A stretch of 64,000 nucleotides of DNA from Pseudomonadota bacterium (GTDB lineage Archaea; Thermoplasmatota; SW-10-69-26; JACQPN01; JAJPHT01), in the NCBI GenBank assembly GCA_021325135.1, contig JAJPHT010000022.1, positions 41,570-105,569 on the forward strand, read 5' to 3'. The notes beneath the pieces are model-generated. The model saw only the letters and a program-made list of their open reading frames with translations, did not search any database and had not been told where the DNA came from. The translations under genes were made by a program, and so were the position numbers. This document shows positions 34,354 through 42,769 of the stretch, one piece after another. Positions within the stretch are counted from its first letter, which is position 1; every line of letters begins with the position of its first letter.

Positions 34354-36075
34354 TCACGAGAGGTGCGTGAACGCCGCGACGCTGGGCACGTCGCCCTTCC
34401 CCTCCACGTGCGTCCTCAGGAAGACCATCCAGTCGCCCGGCTGCGCGACGTCGGCGTCGGGCGGCGCGCGCACCCACACGCCGTCGGAGTCGCGCCGCTC
34501 CACGGGGAGCACGACCGCGCGCTCCGCCGCGTCCCACGCGTGCGTCGTGGCGCCGGGGTGGACGAGCATCACGTCCTGGACCTCCGTCGCGTTGGGCGTC
34601 TCCACCTTGAAGGGCTCGCCATACCCGACTCTGGAGGGCGCCTCGGAGATCACGGGGCGGTGGCCCCAGAAGAGGTAGGGCGGGTCGTAGATCTGCAGGC
34701 GCGTCTCGGCGATCTGGTCCTCGTAGGGCACGTCGTCCCGGACGGCGGTCCACGGCATGGGCAGCGGAACGTGGCCTCCCGAGAGCACGCGGCCGTCGGG
34801 CAGCAGGATGGCCGTGCTGTGGTAGGTGCGCGGCACGTCCATGCTGGCGCGCTCCTGCCACTGGCCCGTGGCGAGGTCGAACTGCTCGGCGTCCATGACG
34901 GGGGGGCTGCGCTGGCCGTGCGCCACGACGTTGTCAATGAGCCCTCCGCCCACCGCGAGGACGCTGCCGTCGGGGAGCAGCACGCCGTTGGGGAACCAGC
35001 GCGCGTGGTTGAGGAGGCCGGTCGCCGCGTGCGTGACGCCCTCGGGGCCCAGCGTCGTGACCTCGCTGGCGGGCGTCGCGACGACGCTGCGCTGGAGCGT
35101 GCCGCCCAGCGTGAGCAGGCGCGCGGTGTAGCCGTCCGAGGGGTCCAGGGGCAGCATGACGGTGGCGCCGTGCTGGCGCGCGCCGAACTCGCTGGGGCCG
35201 AGATAGCTCCAGGCGTTGGTCGCGGGGTCGTAGGCCTGCTCCAGGCTCCAGAGCCCCTCCTCGGGGCGCTCGCCGAAGGGGCCCCAGAGCGTCGCGTCCG
35301 TCTCGTAGAAGAGCTGCCCCTTCAGGGGGCCGCTGGGCACGACGAAGAGGCGCGGGTACATGGGCAGCAGGTGGTCCGCGCCCGCGACGGGGTGCCAGAG
35401 GTCGGCGCCCGCGGAGTAGGTCTCCAGGAGCGTGTCCATGGTGCGCGGGTCGGTGAGGTTCTGGATGCCGGAGACCGCCAGCGCGCTGCCGTCGGGAAGC
35501 TCCATGACCGTGGGGTACCAGCGGCCCACGCCCATGTCGGCGACGCGCGTCCACGCGCCGGTGGCCGGGTCGAAGGCGCGCGCGTCCTTGAGGCCGTTGA
35601 CGATGGGCCACGGGTCCTGCGCCTGCCCTTGCTGCGCCGCGTCCGCGCTCGCCAGCGCCGAGCCGGGGAGCGTCTGCCAGTCGGAGCCGCCCGCCGTGAG
35701 CACGCGGCCGTCGGGGAGGATGGTCTGCCCGCTGCAGAAGAGGTCGCCCGCCGCGCCCTCGGGGTCCGCGGGCGTGGAGACGATCCCGGTCGCGGGGTCC
35801 CAGACGCGGCTCTGCGCGTCGACGGGCGTGCCGGTGAAGAACACGCCGTCGTTCTGGCCCGCCTCGACACCGCTCCAGTAGAGGACCTTCCCGTCGCGGA
35901 GAAGCACCATGTTGACCGCGGGGGCCTGGCCGTCGAAGGGCGCCTCCCAGACGCCCATGACGTCGGCGGGCCCCGAGGGGCCGCGCACCTGCGGGACGGG
36001 GGGCAGCGCGAAGGCGAGCGTGGTGGGGACGACGAGGGCAAGGAGCGTCAGCGCGACGAACGTCGGACGGACCAC
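34354..36075 (-). CDS. Galactose/glyoxal-oxidase-like radical copper oxidase
   Basis: This 573-residue secreted protein has a signal peptide (about 1-23), a seven-bladed kelch-type propeller, and a C-terminal Ig-like domain that begins near PVISEAPSRVGYGEPF (about 474). All five residues that make the radical copper site of galactose and glyoxal oxidases appear: C114 (DLFCSGQTILPDG), Y187 (GRWYPTVMELPDG), Y418 and H419 (PRTYHSTAILLPDG), and H512 (THAWDAAERAV). The 93-residue gap between the two His matches fungal glyoxal oxidase as I remember it. The enzyme would oxidise an alcohol or aldehyde and make hydrogen peroxide. The start GTG at 36075 has a GGGAGG site upstream and leads straight into the signal peptide. 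Confidence 0.85.
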   Translation of the reverse strand: MVRPTFVALTLLALVVPTTLAFALPPVPQVRGPSGPADVMGVWEAPFDGQAPAVNMVLLRDGKVLYWSGVEAGQNDGVFFTGTPVDAQSRVWDPATGIVSTPADPEGAAGDLFCSGQTILPDGRVLTAGGSDWQTLPGSALASADAAQQGQAQDPWPIVNGLKDARAFDPATGAWTRVADMGVGRWYPTVMELPDGSALAVSGIQNLTDPRTMDTLLETYSAGADLWHPVAGADHLLPMYPRLFVVPSGPLKGQLFYETDATLWGPFGERPEEGLWSLEQAYDPATNAWSYLGPSEFGARQHGATVMLPLDPSDGYTARLLTLGGTLQRSVVATPASEVTTLGPEGVTHAATGLLNHARWFPNGVLLPDGSVLAVGGGLIDNVVAHGQRSPPVMDAEQFDLATGQWQERASMDVPRTYHSTAILLPDGRVLSGGHVPLPMPWTAVRDDVPYEDQIAETRLQIYDPPYLFWGHRPVISEAPSRVGYGEPFKVETPNATEVQDVMLVHPGATTHAWDAAERAVVLPVERRDSDGVWVRAPPDADVAQPGDWMVFLRTHVEGKGDVPSVAAFTHLS

Positions 36076-36170
36076 GATGGGGCCTCCCGCCGCGGCGACC
36101 AGTCGAGGGGGGCATGAGCATTCTCGTGGGACCACGCAGGCTTTTCCGTGCCCCGCGCCGTGCGCCCGCC

Positions 36171-36638
36171 ATGGACACCCCCGCGGTGCAGGACCAGTAC
36201 GCGCCCCACGGCATCTGCTTTGGATGTGGCCCCGCGAACGCCAAGGGGCTGCGCATCAAGAGCCGCTGGGAGGGGGACAAGCTCGTCGCCCACTGGCATG
36301 CGGAGCCGCACCACCAGGCCTTTCCGGGTGTCCTCAACGGGGGCATCTGCGGCGCGCTCCTGGACTGCCACTCCAACTGGTGCGCGAGCACGACGCTCCT
36401 CAAGCAGCGCGGCCTCTCCGAGGCGCCCACCACCGTCACGTCCGAGTTCCACGTCAAGCTCAAGCGCCCCACGCCCGCCGAAGGGGAGATCACCGTGGTC
36501 GCCTGGCCCACCAAGGTCGAGGGCGACGTCGTCACCGTCGAGGCGGAGCTGCACGCGGGCGGCAAGGTCACCGCCACCTGCACGGGCGTCTTCGTCGCCG
36601 TGAAGCCGGGCCACCCGGCGTACCACCGGTGGGGATGA
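36171..36638 (+). CDS. Hotdog-fold thioesterase, PaaI-like
   Basis: This 155-residue protein begins MDTPAVQDQYAPHGICFGCG. The N-terminal HGICFGCGPANAKGLRI motif, the central PGVLNGGICGALLDCHSNW with the family's H-G-G-x(3)-D region shape, and the later SEFHVKLKRPTP identify the 4HBT/PaaI thioesterase group. It probably hydrolyses an acyl-CoA of unknown chain. The ATG at 36171 is chosen because conservation starts there; a frame from 36114 adds an Arg-rich stretch. It is divergent from the oxidase gene. Confidence 0.85.
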   Translation: MDTPAVQDQYAPHGICFGCGPANAKGLRIKSRWEGDKLVAHWHAEPHHQAFPGVLNGGICGALLDCHSNWCASTTLLKQRGLSEAPTTVTSEFHVKLKRPTPAEGEITVVAWPTKVEGDVVTVEAELHAGGKVTATCTGVFVAVKPGHPAYHRWG

Positions 36639-36747
36639 GCGGAGCTGCCCGGCGCGCCGTGCTGGCGCCCACTGCCCCGGCCTCGCCTGGCGATCCCTCC
36701 CGCGACGGGCCCATGGGCTTCATCCGCGCCTGCGCCCCTGGCCGCGC

Positions 36748-37809
36748 GTGAAGGTCGCGGTCCTGGGCGCCACCGGCCACACGGGGCGCCTCGTCGTGCG
36801 CGCGCTGCGCGAGCGGGGCGCGGAGGTCATCGCGTGCGGCCGCGACGAGAGGGCACTGGCGGCGCTGGGCGTCGAGGCGCGGCGCGTGGACGTGGGCGAC
36901 GCCGCCTCGCTGCGCTCCGCGATGCGCGAGGCCGACGCCGTCGCGAACCTCGCCGGGCCGTTCCTGAAGACGGGCCTGGGCCCCGCCCGCGAGGCCGTCG
37001 CCCGCGGCGTCCCCTACGCGGACACCACCGGAGAGCAGGCGTTCATGGCGGCCGTGCGCCGCGAGCTTGACGCCGAGGCGCGCCGCGCGGGCGTCGCGCT
37101 GGTGAGCGCGCTGGCATACGAGTACGCCTTCGCGGACCTGGCCGTCCGCGACCGCTGGCCCTCCGGCGGCGAGGCGCTGCACGTCCTCTACCGCAACCGC
37201 GGCGCGCAGGGCAGCGCGGGCACGAAGAAGTCGATCCTTCGCGTCATGGGCGCGCCCGCCCTGGGCCACGAGGACGGGCGCCTGCGCCGAGTGCCCGCCG
37301 CGCGCTTCGCCCGCGTCTTCGCCACCGACGACGGGCCGCGCACGGGCCTCTCCTTCCCCGGCGGCGAGATCCTCACCGTGCCGCGCCACACGCCGTTCCG
37401 CACCGTGCGCACCTACGTCCCCGCGCGCCACCCGCGCATCGTCCGCGCGGTGGCGCCCCTCGCGCGCGCCGCGCTCCGGGGCCCCCTCCTGCGCGCGGCC
37501 GAGGCCTACGTCGACGCGCGCCACCGCGAGCCGCGCAACGAGCGCGCGCGGGGCGAGGTCCATCTCCTGGGCGACGAGCGCCACCTCGTCGTGCGCACGC
37601 CCGGCCCCTACCTCGCCACCGCCGAGGTGATGGCCGAGGGCATCCTCGCCCTCCCCCGCTCGCCCGCCACCGGCGCGCTGGCGCCCGCGGAGGCGCTCCC
37701 CGCCGGGGCGATCCTGGCCGCCATGGCTCGGCGGATGCCGGAGTTCCGCGTGGAGCCGTTCACGGGCCGCGACGGTCACCGCCCCGCGGCTGTCGAAACC
37801 AGTATATAG
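36748..37809 (+). CDS. Saccharopine-reductase-like (trans-acting enoyl reductase) protein
   Basis: This 353-residue Rossmann-fold protein starts at a GTG. The dinucleotide motif VLGATGHTGRLVVRAL is at the N-terminus, followed by DAVANLAGPFLKTG and GVPYADTTGEQAFM, typical of the saccharopine dehydrogenase/trans-acting enoyl reductase group. Members reduce lipid or polyketide intermediates; in archaea related proteins may act in lipid metabolism. The substrate is unknown. Its stop codon lies inside the TATA box of the next gene. Confidence 0.82.
   Translation: MKVAVLGATGHTGRLVVRALRERGAEVIACGRDERALAALGVEARRVDVGDAASLRSAMREADAVANLAGPFLKTGLGPAREAVARGVPYADTTGEQAFMAAVRRELDAEARRAGVALVSALAYEYAFADLAVRDRWPSGGEALHVLYRNRGAQGSAGTKKSILRVMGAPALGHEDGRLRRVPAARFARVFATDDGPRTGLSFPGGEILTVPRHTPFRTVRTYVPARHPRIVRAVAPLARAALRGPLLRAAEAYVDARHREPRNERARGEVHLLGDERHLVVRTPGPYLATAEVMAEGILALPRSPATGALAPAEALPAGAILAAMARRMPEFRVEPFTGRDGHRPAAVETSI
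37802..37809 (+). promoter_or_regulatory. TATA box for glutamate dehydrogenase
   Basis: GTATATAG overlaps the stop codon of the upstream gene. Transcription would begin near 37830, so the GTG at 37809 cannot be the start of the dehydrogenase and the GTG at 37854 is preferred. Confidence 0.55.
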
Positions 37810-37853
37810 TGGACCCCCGGCTGCTCGCCCCAATCCCCACGGATGGTGCCCTG

Positions 37854-39176
37854 GTGTCCCCCGAGGAGAAGCTTGCCGCCGCGCAGACCCACACGCCCAA
37901 CCTGGGCATGACCGCGCCCACGCCCGAAGGGAAGGGCCCCCCCTCCCTCGCGGAGATGGCGCACCAGCAGTACGTCCGCGCGACGCACCACGTGAGCCTC
38001 GAGCCGTGGGTCGTGGAGCACCTCAGCCACCCCATGCGCACCACCATCGCCAGCGTCCCCGTCCGCATGGACGACGGCCAGGTCAAGGTCTTCACGGGCT
38101 ACCGCTGCCAGTACAGCAACGCGCTGGGCCCCACCAAGGGCGGCATCCGCTATCACCAGGACGTGACCCTCGACGAGGTCATCGCCCTCGCGGCGTGGAT
38201 GAACTGGAAGTGCGCCATCGCCGGCCTCCCCTACGGCGGCGGCAAGGGCGGCGTCGTCGTCGACCCCACGCGGCTGAGCATCGGCGAGCTGGAGCGCATC
38301 ACGCGGCGCTACACGGTGGAGATGATCAACGTCTTCGGCCCCGAGAGCGACATCCCCGCGCCCGACGTGAACACCACCAGCGAGATGATGGGCTGGATCT
38401 ACGACACGTACAGCATGATCAAGGGCGGCGCCGCGGCCGGCGTCGTCACCGGGAAGCCCCTCGCGCTGGGCGGCAGCCTCGGCCGCACCGAGAGCACGGG
38501 CCGCGGCGTCGTCGAGACCATCGAGGCCGCCGTGAAGCACAAGGGCAAGCGCATGCAGGACATGACCGCGTGCGTCCAGGGCTTCGGCAAGGTGGGCTAC
38601 TACAGCGCCCGGTTCCTCGCCGAGCGCGGCGCCAAGGTCGTGGGCGTCAGCGACGTGAGCGCGCAGCTCTACAACAAGAACGGCATCGACGTCGAGGACC
38701 TCTTCGCCTTCGCCCGCAAGAACAAGGGCCTCATCAAGGGGTACGGCAAGGCGCAGGAGATCTCCGACATCCTCACCTCCGAGTGCGACATCCTCGTCCC
38801 CGCCGCGCTGGAGAACCAGATCACCAGCCGCAACGCGGCCAACGTCCGCGCCAGCATCGTGGGCGAGGGCGCCAACGGCCCCACCACCGTCAAGGCCGAC
38901 GAGATCCTCCACAAGAACGGCGTCTTCGTCATCCCCGACGTCGTCGCCAACAGCGGCGGCGTCGTCGTCTCCTACTTCGAGTGGGTCCAGAACCAGCAGC
39001 ACTACCCCTGGACCGAGAAGGAGGTCAACGACCGCCTCGGCGTCATCATGGAGCGCAGCTTCCGCAACACCGTGAAGATCGCCGAGAGCAAGAGCGTCGA
39101 CATGCGGACGGCGGCCTACGTGCTCGCCCTCGAACGCTGTGGAGAAGCGGTCAAGGCACGCGGCCTCTTTCCGTAG
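37854..39176 (+). CDS. gdhA: Glutamate dehydrogenase (Glu/Leu/Phe/Val family)
   Basis: This enzyme interconverts glutamate and 2-oxoglutarate plus ammonia. From the GTG at 37854 it has 440 residues. Substrate and catalytic residues are visible: K95 in GPTKGGIRYH, K119 in MNWKCAIAGLP, and the catalytic K131 in PYGGGKGGVVVDP. The coenzyme domain has ESTGRGVVETIEAA and CVQGFGKVGYYSARFL. The N-terminal 35 residues are a Pro/Thr-rich extension. A clear TATA box ends 45 bases before the start. NAD or NADP preference cannot be read with certainty. It could serve ammonium assimilation with amt. Confidence 0.95.
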   Translation: MSPEEKLAAAQTHTPNLGMTAPTPEGKGPPSLAEMAHQQYVRATHHVSLEPWVVEHLSHPMRTTIASVPVRMDDGQVKVFTGYRCQYSNALGPTKGGIRYHQDVTLDEVIALAAWMNWKCAIAGLPYGGGKGGVVVDPTRLSIGELERITRRYTVEMINVFGPESDIPAPDVNTTSEMMGWIYDTYSMIKGGAAAGVVTGKPLALGGSLGRTESTGRGVVETIEAAVKHKGKRMQDMTACVQGFGKVGYYSARFLAERGAKVVGVSDVSAQLYNKNGIDVEDLFAFARKNKGLIKGYGKAQEISDILTSECDILVPAALENQITSRNAANVRASIVGEGANGPTTVKADEILHKNGVFVIPDVVANSGGVVVSYFEWVQNQQHYPWTEKEVNDRLGVIMERSFRNTVKIAESKSVDMRTAAYVLALERCGEAVKARGLFP

Positions 39177-39305
39177 CCCTATCTCCACTGCCGCTCGCGA
39201 TGGGTGGGGCCTGTGGCTGCCACCTCAGGAGGAGTCCCACGGAAGGCGCGGTCGGCCCCGCGCGACGGAGGAGGGGCCCTTTGTGGGCCGCCACGGGGGA
39301 TTTTG

Positions 39306-40310
39306 CTATCGCGGGACGCCCAGGTCGTCGGGCTCGTCCTCGGCGAGGACCGCGGCGCCGACGTCCTTTCTGGGGATGGCGGCCTGCTGGAGGAGGCGCT
39401 GGGTGACGAGGATGGGCGCGCCGACGCGGACGGCCAGGGCGATGCCGTCGCTGGGGCGGGCGTCGAAGCGGCGGCGGAAGGTCACGCCGTCGCGCTCCAC
39501 CTCCAGGGCGAGCACGGCGAAGAAGGTGTCCGTCGCCTCCTGGAAATCGTCGATGAGGACGTGCTCCACGATGGCGCCCAGCTCGTTGAGGATCTGCGAG
39601 AAGAGGTCGTGCGTGAAGGGGCGCGGCGTCAATTGGCCATCCAGGGCAAGCTGGATGCTCATGGCCTGCGCCTGGTCGATGCTCATGGCGAGGACGTGCT
39701 CGCTCCAGGGGCCCGGCTGCGTCGCGGAGAGGAACACGCGCACGCCGTCCGAGGTCGTGTAGACGCCCTCCACCTGCACGCGCACGAGGTCGCCCGTCGC
39801 GGGCTCGGGCACCTCGCCGCGCGCGAGGGGGCGCGTCGCGAGGCCCTGCGCGTCCTGCTCCGCCGCCAGCGCGTCGAGGCGCTGGTCGTGGGGCACGCCC
39901 GCCGCGCGGAGCACCTTCGCGTGCGCGTAGATGGGGCAGCGCGTGCGCGCCGCCAAGGCCAGGCAGTCGCTGGGCCGCGCGTCGATCCATCGGCGGCGCT
40001 CCTGCGCGCCCAGGTGGTCCACCGCGATCTGGCCGTAGAACGTAGTCTGCTCCAGGTCCTCCACCACGATCTCGCCCACGCGCGCGCCCAGGGCGTCGAG
40101 CACGCGGCAGAGGAGGTCGTGCGTCGTGGGCCGCGTGGGCGCCACGCCGTGCAGGCCCAGCTGGATGTTGTGCGCCTGCACGGGGTCGATCCAGATGGGG
40201 AGGTCGGTCCCGGCGCCGCGGGCGTCCTTGGCGGAGAGGATGACGACCGGCGGACCCTGCGCGGCCTGGAAGACGCCGAGGATCTCCATGCGCGTGCGGT
40301 CGCCGCTCAT
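39306..40310 (-). CDS. Tandem bifunctional-nuclease (DUF151/BFN) protein
   Basis: This 334-residue protein consists of two copies of the bifunctional nuclease (BFN/DUF151) domain, about residues 1-150 and 180-320. Each copy has the same landmarks. Copy one shows LPIWIDPVQAHNIQLGL, THDLLCRVLDALGA and WIDARPSDCLALAAR. Copy two shows VLAMSIDQAQAMSIQLAL, THDLFSQILNELGA and RFDARPSDGIALAVR. Single-domain members are usually about 150-180 residues, so this is an internal duplication or fusion. BFN proteins have reported RNase and DNase activity. Starts at 40310 or 40289 are possible; a TATA-like box about 30 bases upstream favours 40310. Confidence 0.88.
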   Translation of the reverse strand: MSGDRTRMEILGVFQAAQGPPVVILSAKDARGAGTDLPIWIDPVQAHNIQLGLHGVAPTRPTTHDLLCRVLDALGARVGEIVVEDLEQTTFYGQIAVDHLGAQERRRWIDARPSDCLALAARTRCPIYAHAKVLRAAGVPHDQRLDALAAEQDAQGLATRPLARGEVPEPATGDLVRVQVEGVYTTSDGVRVFLSATQPGPWSEHVLAMSIDQAQAMSIQLALDGQLTPRPFTHDLFSQILNELGAIVEHVLIDDFQEATDTFFAVLALEVERDGVTFRRRFDARPSDGIALAVRVGAPILVTQRLLQQAAIPRKDVGAAVLAEDEPDDLGVPR

Positions 40311-40334
40311 GCCGCCCGCCAACGGGGGGTCCTC

Positions 40335-40345
40335 GGCATAAGCGT
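40335..40345 (-). promoter_or_regulatory. TATA-like ACGCTTATGCC before the tandem BFN gene
   Basis: The motif lies 25-35 bases upstream of the ATG at 40310 and shares the CGCTTA core seen before pan and the large lipoprotein gene. Confidence 0.4.
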
Positions 40346-40386
40346 TCGTGGCAGACGAGACGCCGCGCTCGCTGAGCTTCGCTCAG

Positions 40387-40461
40387 CGAGCGCGGCGGGA
40401 TTCGAACCCGCGACCCCTGGCTTAGAAGGCCAGTGCACTATCCGGACTGTGCTACGCGCCC
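40387..40461 (-). tRNA. tRNA-Arg (UCU)
   Basis: A complete 75-nt cloverleaf reads GGGCGCG at the 5' acceptor arm, D stem GCAC/GTGC, anticodon stem CTGGC/GCCAG with loop CTTCTAA (anticodon TCT), T stem GCGGG/CCCGC with TTCGAAT, and 3' acceptor CGCGCTC with one G-U pair. The discriminator is G. CCA is not encoded. No intron is present. Confidence 0.95.
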
Positions 40462-40599
40462 CGTGGGGACGCACCAGCGGAGCGGGTCCCTCGCCTTGAG
40501 CCTTCGGAGGCCGAACCGGCCTCGCCTCATTCCCCTCAGGCACAATCCATACCTATTTCAAGGAAGGGTTGGCGAAACGGGAGGGAAAGGTATCCAGCC

Positions 40600-41322
40600 A
40601 TGGGACTTGCGACGACGGGCATCGCCGGCCTCGACGCCCAGCTGGGCGGGGGCATCCCGAGGGGCACGACGCTCCTCCTCATCGGCGAGCCTGGCAACGC
40701 CATCCCGCTCTTCAGCGAGCAGTTCGCGGGAGGCGGCCTCGACACGGGGGAGGACGTGCACTTCTTCGAGTTCGACCGGCCCGTCAACGAGCTTCGCAAG
40801 AGCATCGGCTCCTACGTCATGCGCGGCAACGAGGAGAAGGCTCAGCTCACCCTCTACGACGGCTACGCGCCCAGCTTCGCCTCCGCGCGCAGCGTGAAGC
40901 TCCGCGAGGCCAACGCCAGCCCCGTCCACCCCGCGCAGGCCCTTGCGACCTGCATGGGCGCGCTCCAGGGAGTGGGCGCCAAGCCGTACCGCGTCGTCGT
41001 CGAGACGCTGTCTTCCCTGGCGCGCCCCGACAACGAGCGCGAGCTTGTCGAGTTCTTCCGCAACCTCGTCTTCATGGGCCAGGAGCTCGGAGGCATGCAC
41101 CTCGTGAGCATCGTGAAGGGCCTCCACAGCGCCGCCTTCGAGACGCAGATGCGCCACCTCGCCGGCGGCGTCATCGAGTTCGGCGCCGAGCGCAAGGGGT
41201 TCGGCATCTACAACTACCTCGTCGTCTCCAAGCTCCTCAACGTCAAGGACCCCACCCGCATCCTCCTCTGGAAGGAGACCGAGAAGGGGCTCTGGCTGGA
41301 GAGCACGAAACGCGTCTTCTGA
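40600..41322 (+). CDS. RecA/KaiC-like protein with degenerate P-loop
   Basis: This 240-residue protein has the layout of single-domain KaiC/RadA/FlaH-like ATPases: TGIAGLDAQLGGGIPRGTTL, then the P-loop strand, VHFFEFDRPVNELRKSI, and YRVVVETLSSLARPDNE in the Walker B position. The P-loop reads GEPGNAIP (29-36) where a working one reads GxxGxGK[T/S], so both the Lys and the Thr/Ser are gone. ATP hydrolysis is doubtful. FlaH (ArlH), the archaellum motor partner, is the nearest role by context, because the gene stands just before a FlaI/FlaJ-type pilus cluster. A regulatory or scaffold role is inferred. Confidence 0.8.
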   Translation: MGLATTGIAGLDAQLGGGIPRGTTLLLIGEPGNAIPLFSEQFAGGGLDTGEDVHFFEFDRPVNELRKSIGSYVMRGNEEKAQLTLYDGYAPSFASARSVKLREANASPVHPAQALATCMGALQGVGAKPYRVVVETLSSLARPDNERELVEFFRNLVFMGQELGGMHLVSIVKGLHSAAFETQMRHLAGGVIEFGAERKGFGIYNYLVVSKLLNVKDPTRILLWKETEKGLWLESTKRVF

Positions 41323-41596
41323 GCTTCGCTCGCGGAGGGGCCTCTGCTCGCGCTCCCGATGGGTGGGGCCTTTGTGGGGCTCGCAACGAGGGAGGGCCCT
41401 CAGGCGCGGGGCGGCGCGCCGCTTCCGGAGGGGGTCCTTTGGGAAGGTTCGACGGGGATATCCGCCCTGGCGGGCCGTCAGATCGCCGGAGTGCAGGGGC
41501 GCGGGAGGGGTCCCCTGGGATGACTCCCCGGGACTGGGGCGGTTGGGCGAAAGGAGACCTTTTATAATTCCTGTTTGAGGAAAACCCTCCGCAGCC
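41323..41596 (+). other. Intergenic region with promoter of the pilus cluster
   Basis: No gene is seen in the first 230 bases, which are GC-rich. A block CGATGGGTGGGGCCT (about 41357-41371) resembles CGATGGGTGGGGCCT at about 39198-39212, downstream of gdhA. A clear TATA box (TTTATAATT, 41561-41569) lies about 30 bases before the ATG of the first pilin-like gene, so that transcript is probably leaderless. Confidence 0.5.
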
Positions 41597-42766
41597 ATGA
41601 CCCTGGAGGCGACGTCGGAGGACCGCAACCCGTCGCGAGGGCTGCTGGGGGACGAGGGCGTGAGCCCCGTCATCGGCATGATCCTCGTGCTCGCCATCTC
41701 CATCGTGGGGATCGCGGCCATCCTGTACTGGGGCCTTCCCGCCATCGACGAGATGAAGGCCAACGTCGAGCACCGCTCGGTGCAGAGCCAGTTCCAGGAC
41801 CTGGACAGCACGCTCAAGGAGCTCGTCGCCGGCACGACGGAGAAGACCGCCAAGCGCTGGCAGCCCACCATCAACCGCGGCGAGATCGTCGTGCGGAACA
41901 ACACCGAGCCGTGGCTCTTCGCGACCGACGGCTACCAGTCGGACGCCGTCAACGGCAAGGCCTACGACTTCGGCTGGTGGGGCTTCACCGACGGCGACAA
42001 CACCTTCACCGTCCACAACAACGCGACGTTCAACATCCCCTCGGCGCAGGTCTTCGGCTACAGCGTCGGCGCGGGCGCCTCGCTCACGCAGTTCAACCTC
42101 TCCGGGCCCGGCGACGCCAACGGCGTGCAGAACGCCTCCGTCACCAACTGGGGCGCGAACACGTCCATCAGCTTCCGCGCCTACCTCATGAACAGCGCGA
42201 CCTCCATGGGCCTGAACGGCGGGCCGTTCTACTTCAAGGTCTACAACGGCACGCAGCTGGTCGCCCAGGCGTGGTACGTCAACACGTCGCGCATCGACTA
42301 CTCGCTCCACGCGGGCGTCTCCGAGCGCTCGGTCACGGAGAACAACGGCGCCGTCATCTCCAGCGTCTCGGGCTCCTACACGCTCCTCAACGCGCCCTCC
42401 ATCCCGCCCCCCACGAACACCAGCGGCTCGCACCGCTTCTTCGCGCGCGCCCTCGTGCTCAACGGCTCCTCGGGCTTCGCGGGCAACAACCAGTTCGACC
42501 TCCTCGTCAGCCTCTACTCGACCTCCGTCCTGGCCAGCTACGACTGCGCGGCCACCGACCACAGCGACTGCGTGGCCTCCGCGAAGATCACGGACTTCGG
42601 CACGCTCCAGGCGCCCTGGTACGCGTACCTCAGCGATCCCAACCGCGGCTACGGCAGCCTCGTCCAGAAGACGGAGTACGGCAACACCGCCGTGAAGTAC
42701 CTCGAAGACCGCCAGGCGTACATGGGCTACACGCTGATCGAATCGGCCCTCAACCTCTCCGGGTGA
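41597..42766 (+). CDS. Type IV pilin-like protein with class III signal peptide
   Basis: This 389-residue protein has an N-terminal leader with GDEGVSPVIGMILVLAISIV followed by a hydrophobic helix. This is the archaeal pilin/archaellin pattern (PF07790 type): the charged leader is probably cut just before the hydrophobic stretch by a PibD/FlaK-like peptidase. The remaining 330 residues are a large beta-rich head with many Asn sequons, much longer than typical pilins. It opens the cluster and has its own TATA box about 30 bases upstream. The role is probably a major or capping pilus subunit. Confidence 0.85.
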   Translation: MTLEATSEDRNPSRGLLGDEGVSPVIGMILVLAISIVGIAAILYWGLPAIDEMKANVEHRSVQSQFQDLDSTLKELVAGTTEKTAKRWQPTINRGEIVVRNNTEPWLFATDGYQSDAVNGKAYDFGWWGFTDGDNTFTVHNNATFNIPSAQVFGYSVGAGASLTQFNLSGPGDANGVQNASVTNWGANTSISFRAYLMNSATSMGLNGGPFYFKVYNGTQLVAQAWYVNTSRIDYSLHAGVSERSVTENNGAVISSVSGSYTLLNAPSIPPPTNTSGSHRFFARALVLNGSSGFAGNNQFDLLVSLYSTSVLASYDCAATDHSDCVASAKITDFGTLQAPWYAYLSDPNRGYGSLVQKTEYGNTAVKYLEDRQAYMGYTLIESALNLSG

Positions 42767-42769
42767 CGC

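Noticed and set aside
37809..37853. Longer N-terminus for glutamate dehydrogenase from the GTG at 37809
   Set aside because: That codon lies in the TATA box of the gene, so it cannot be in the transcript.
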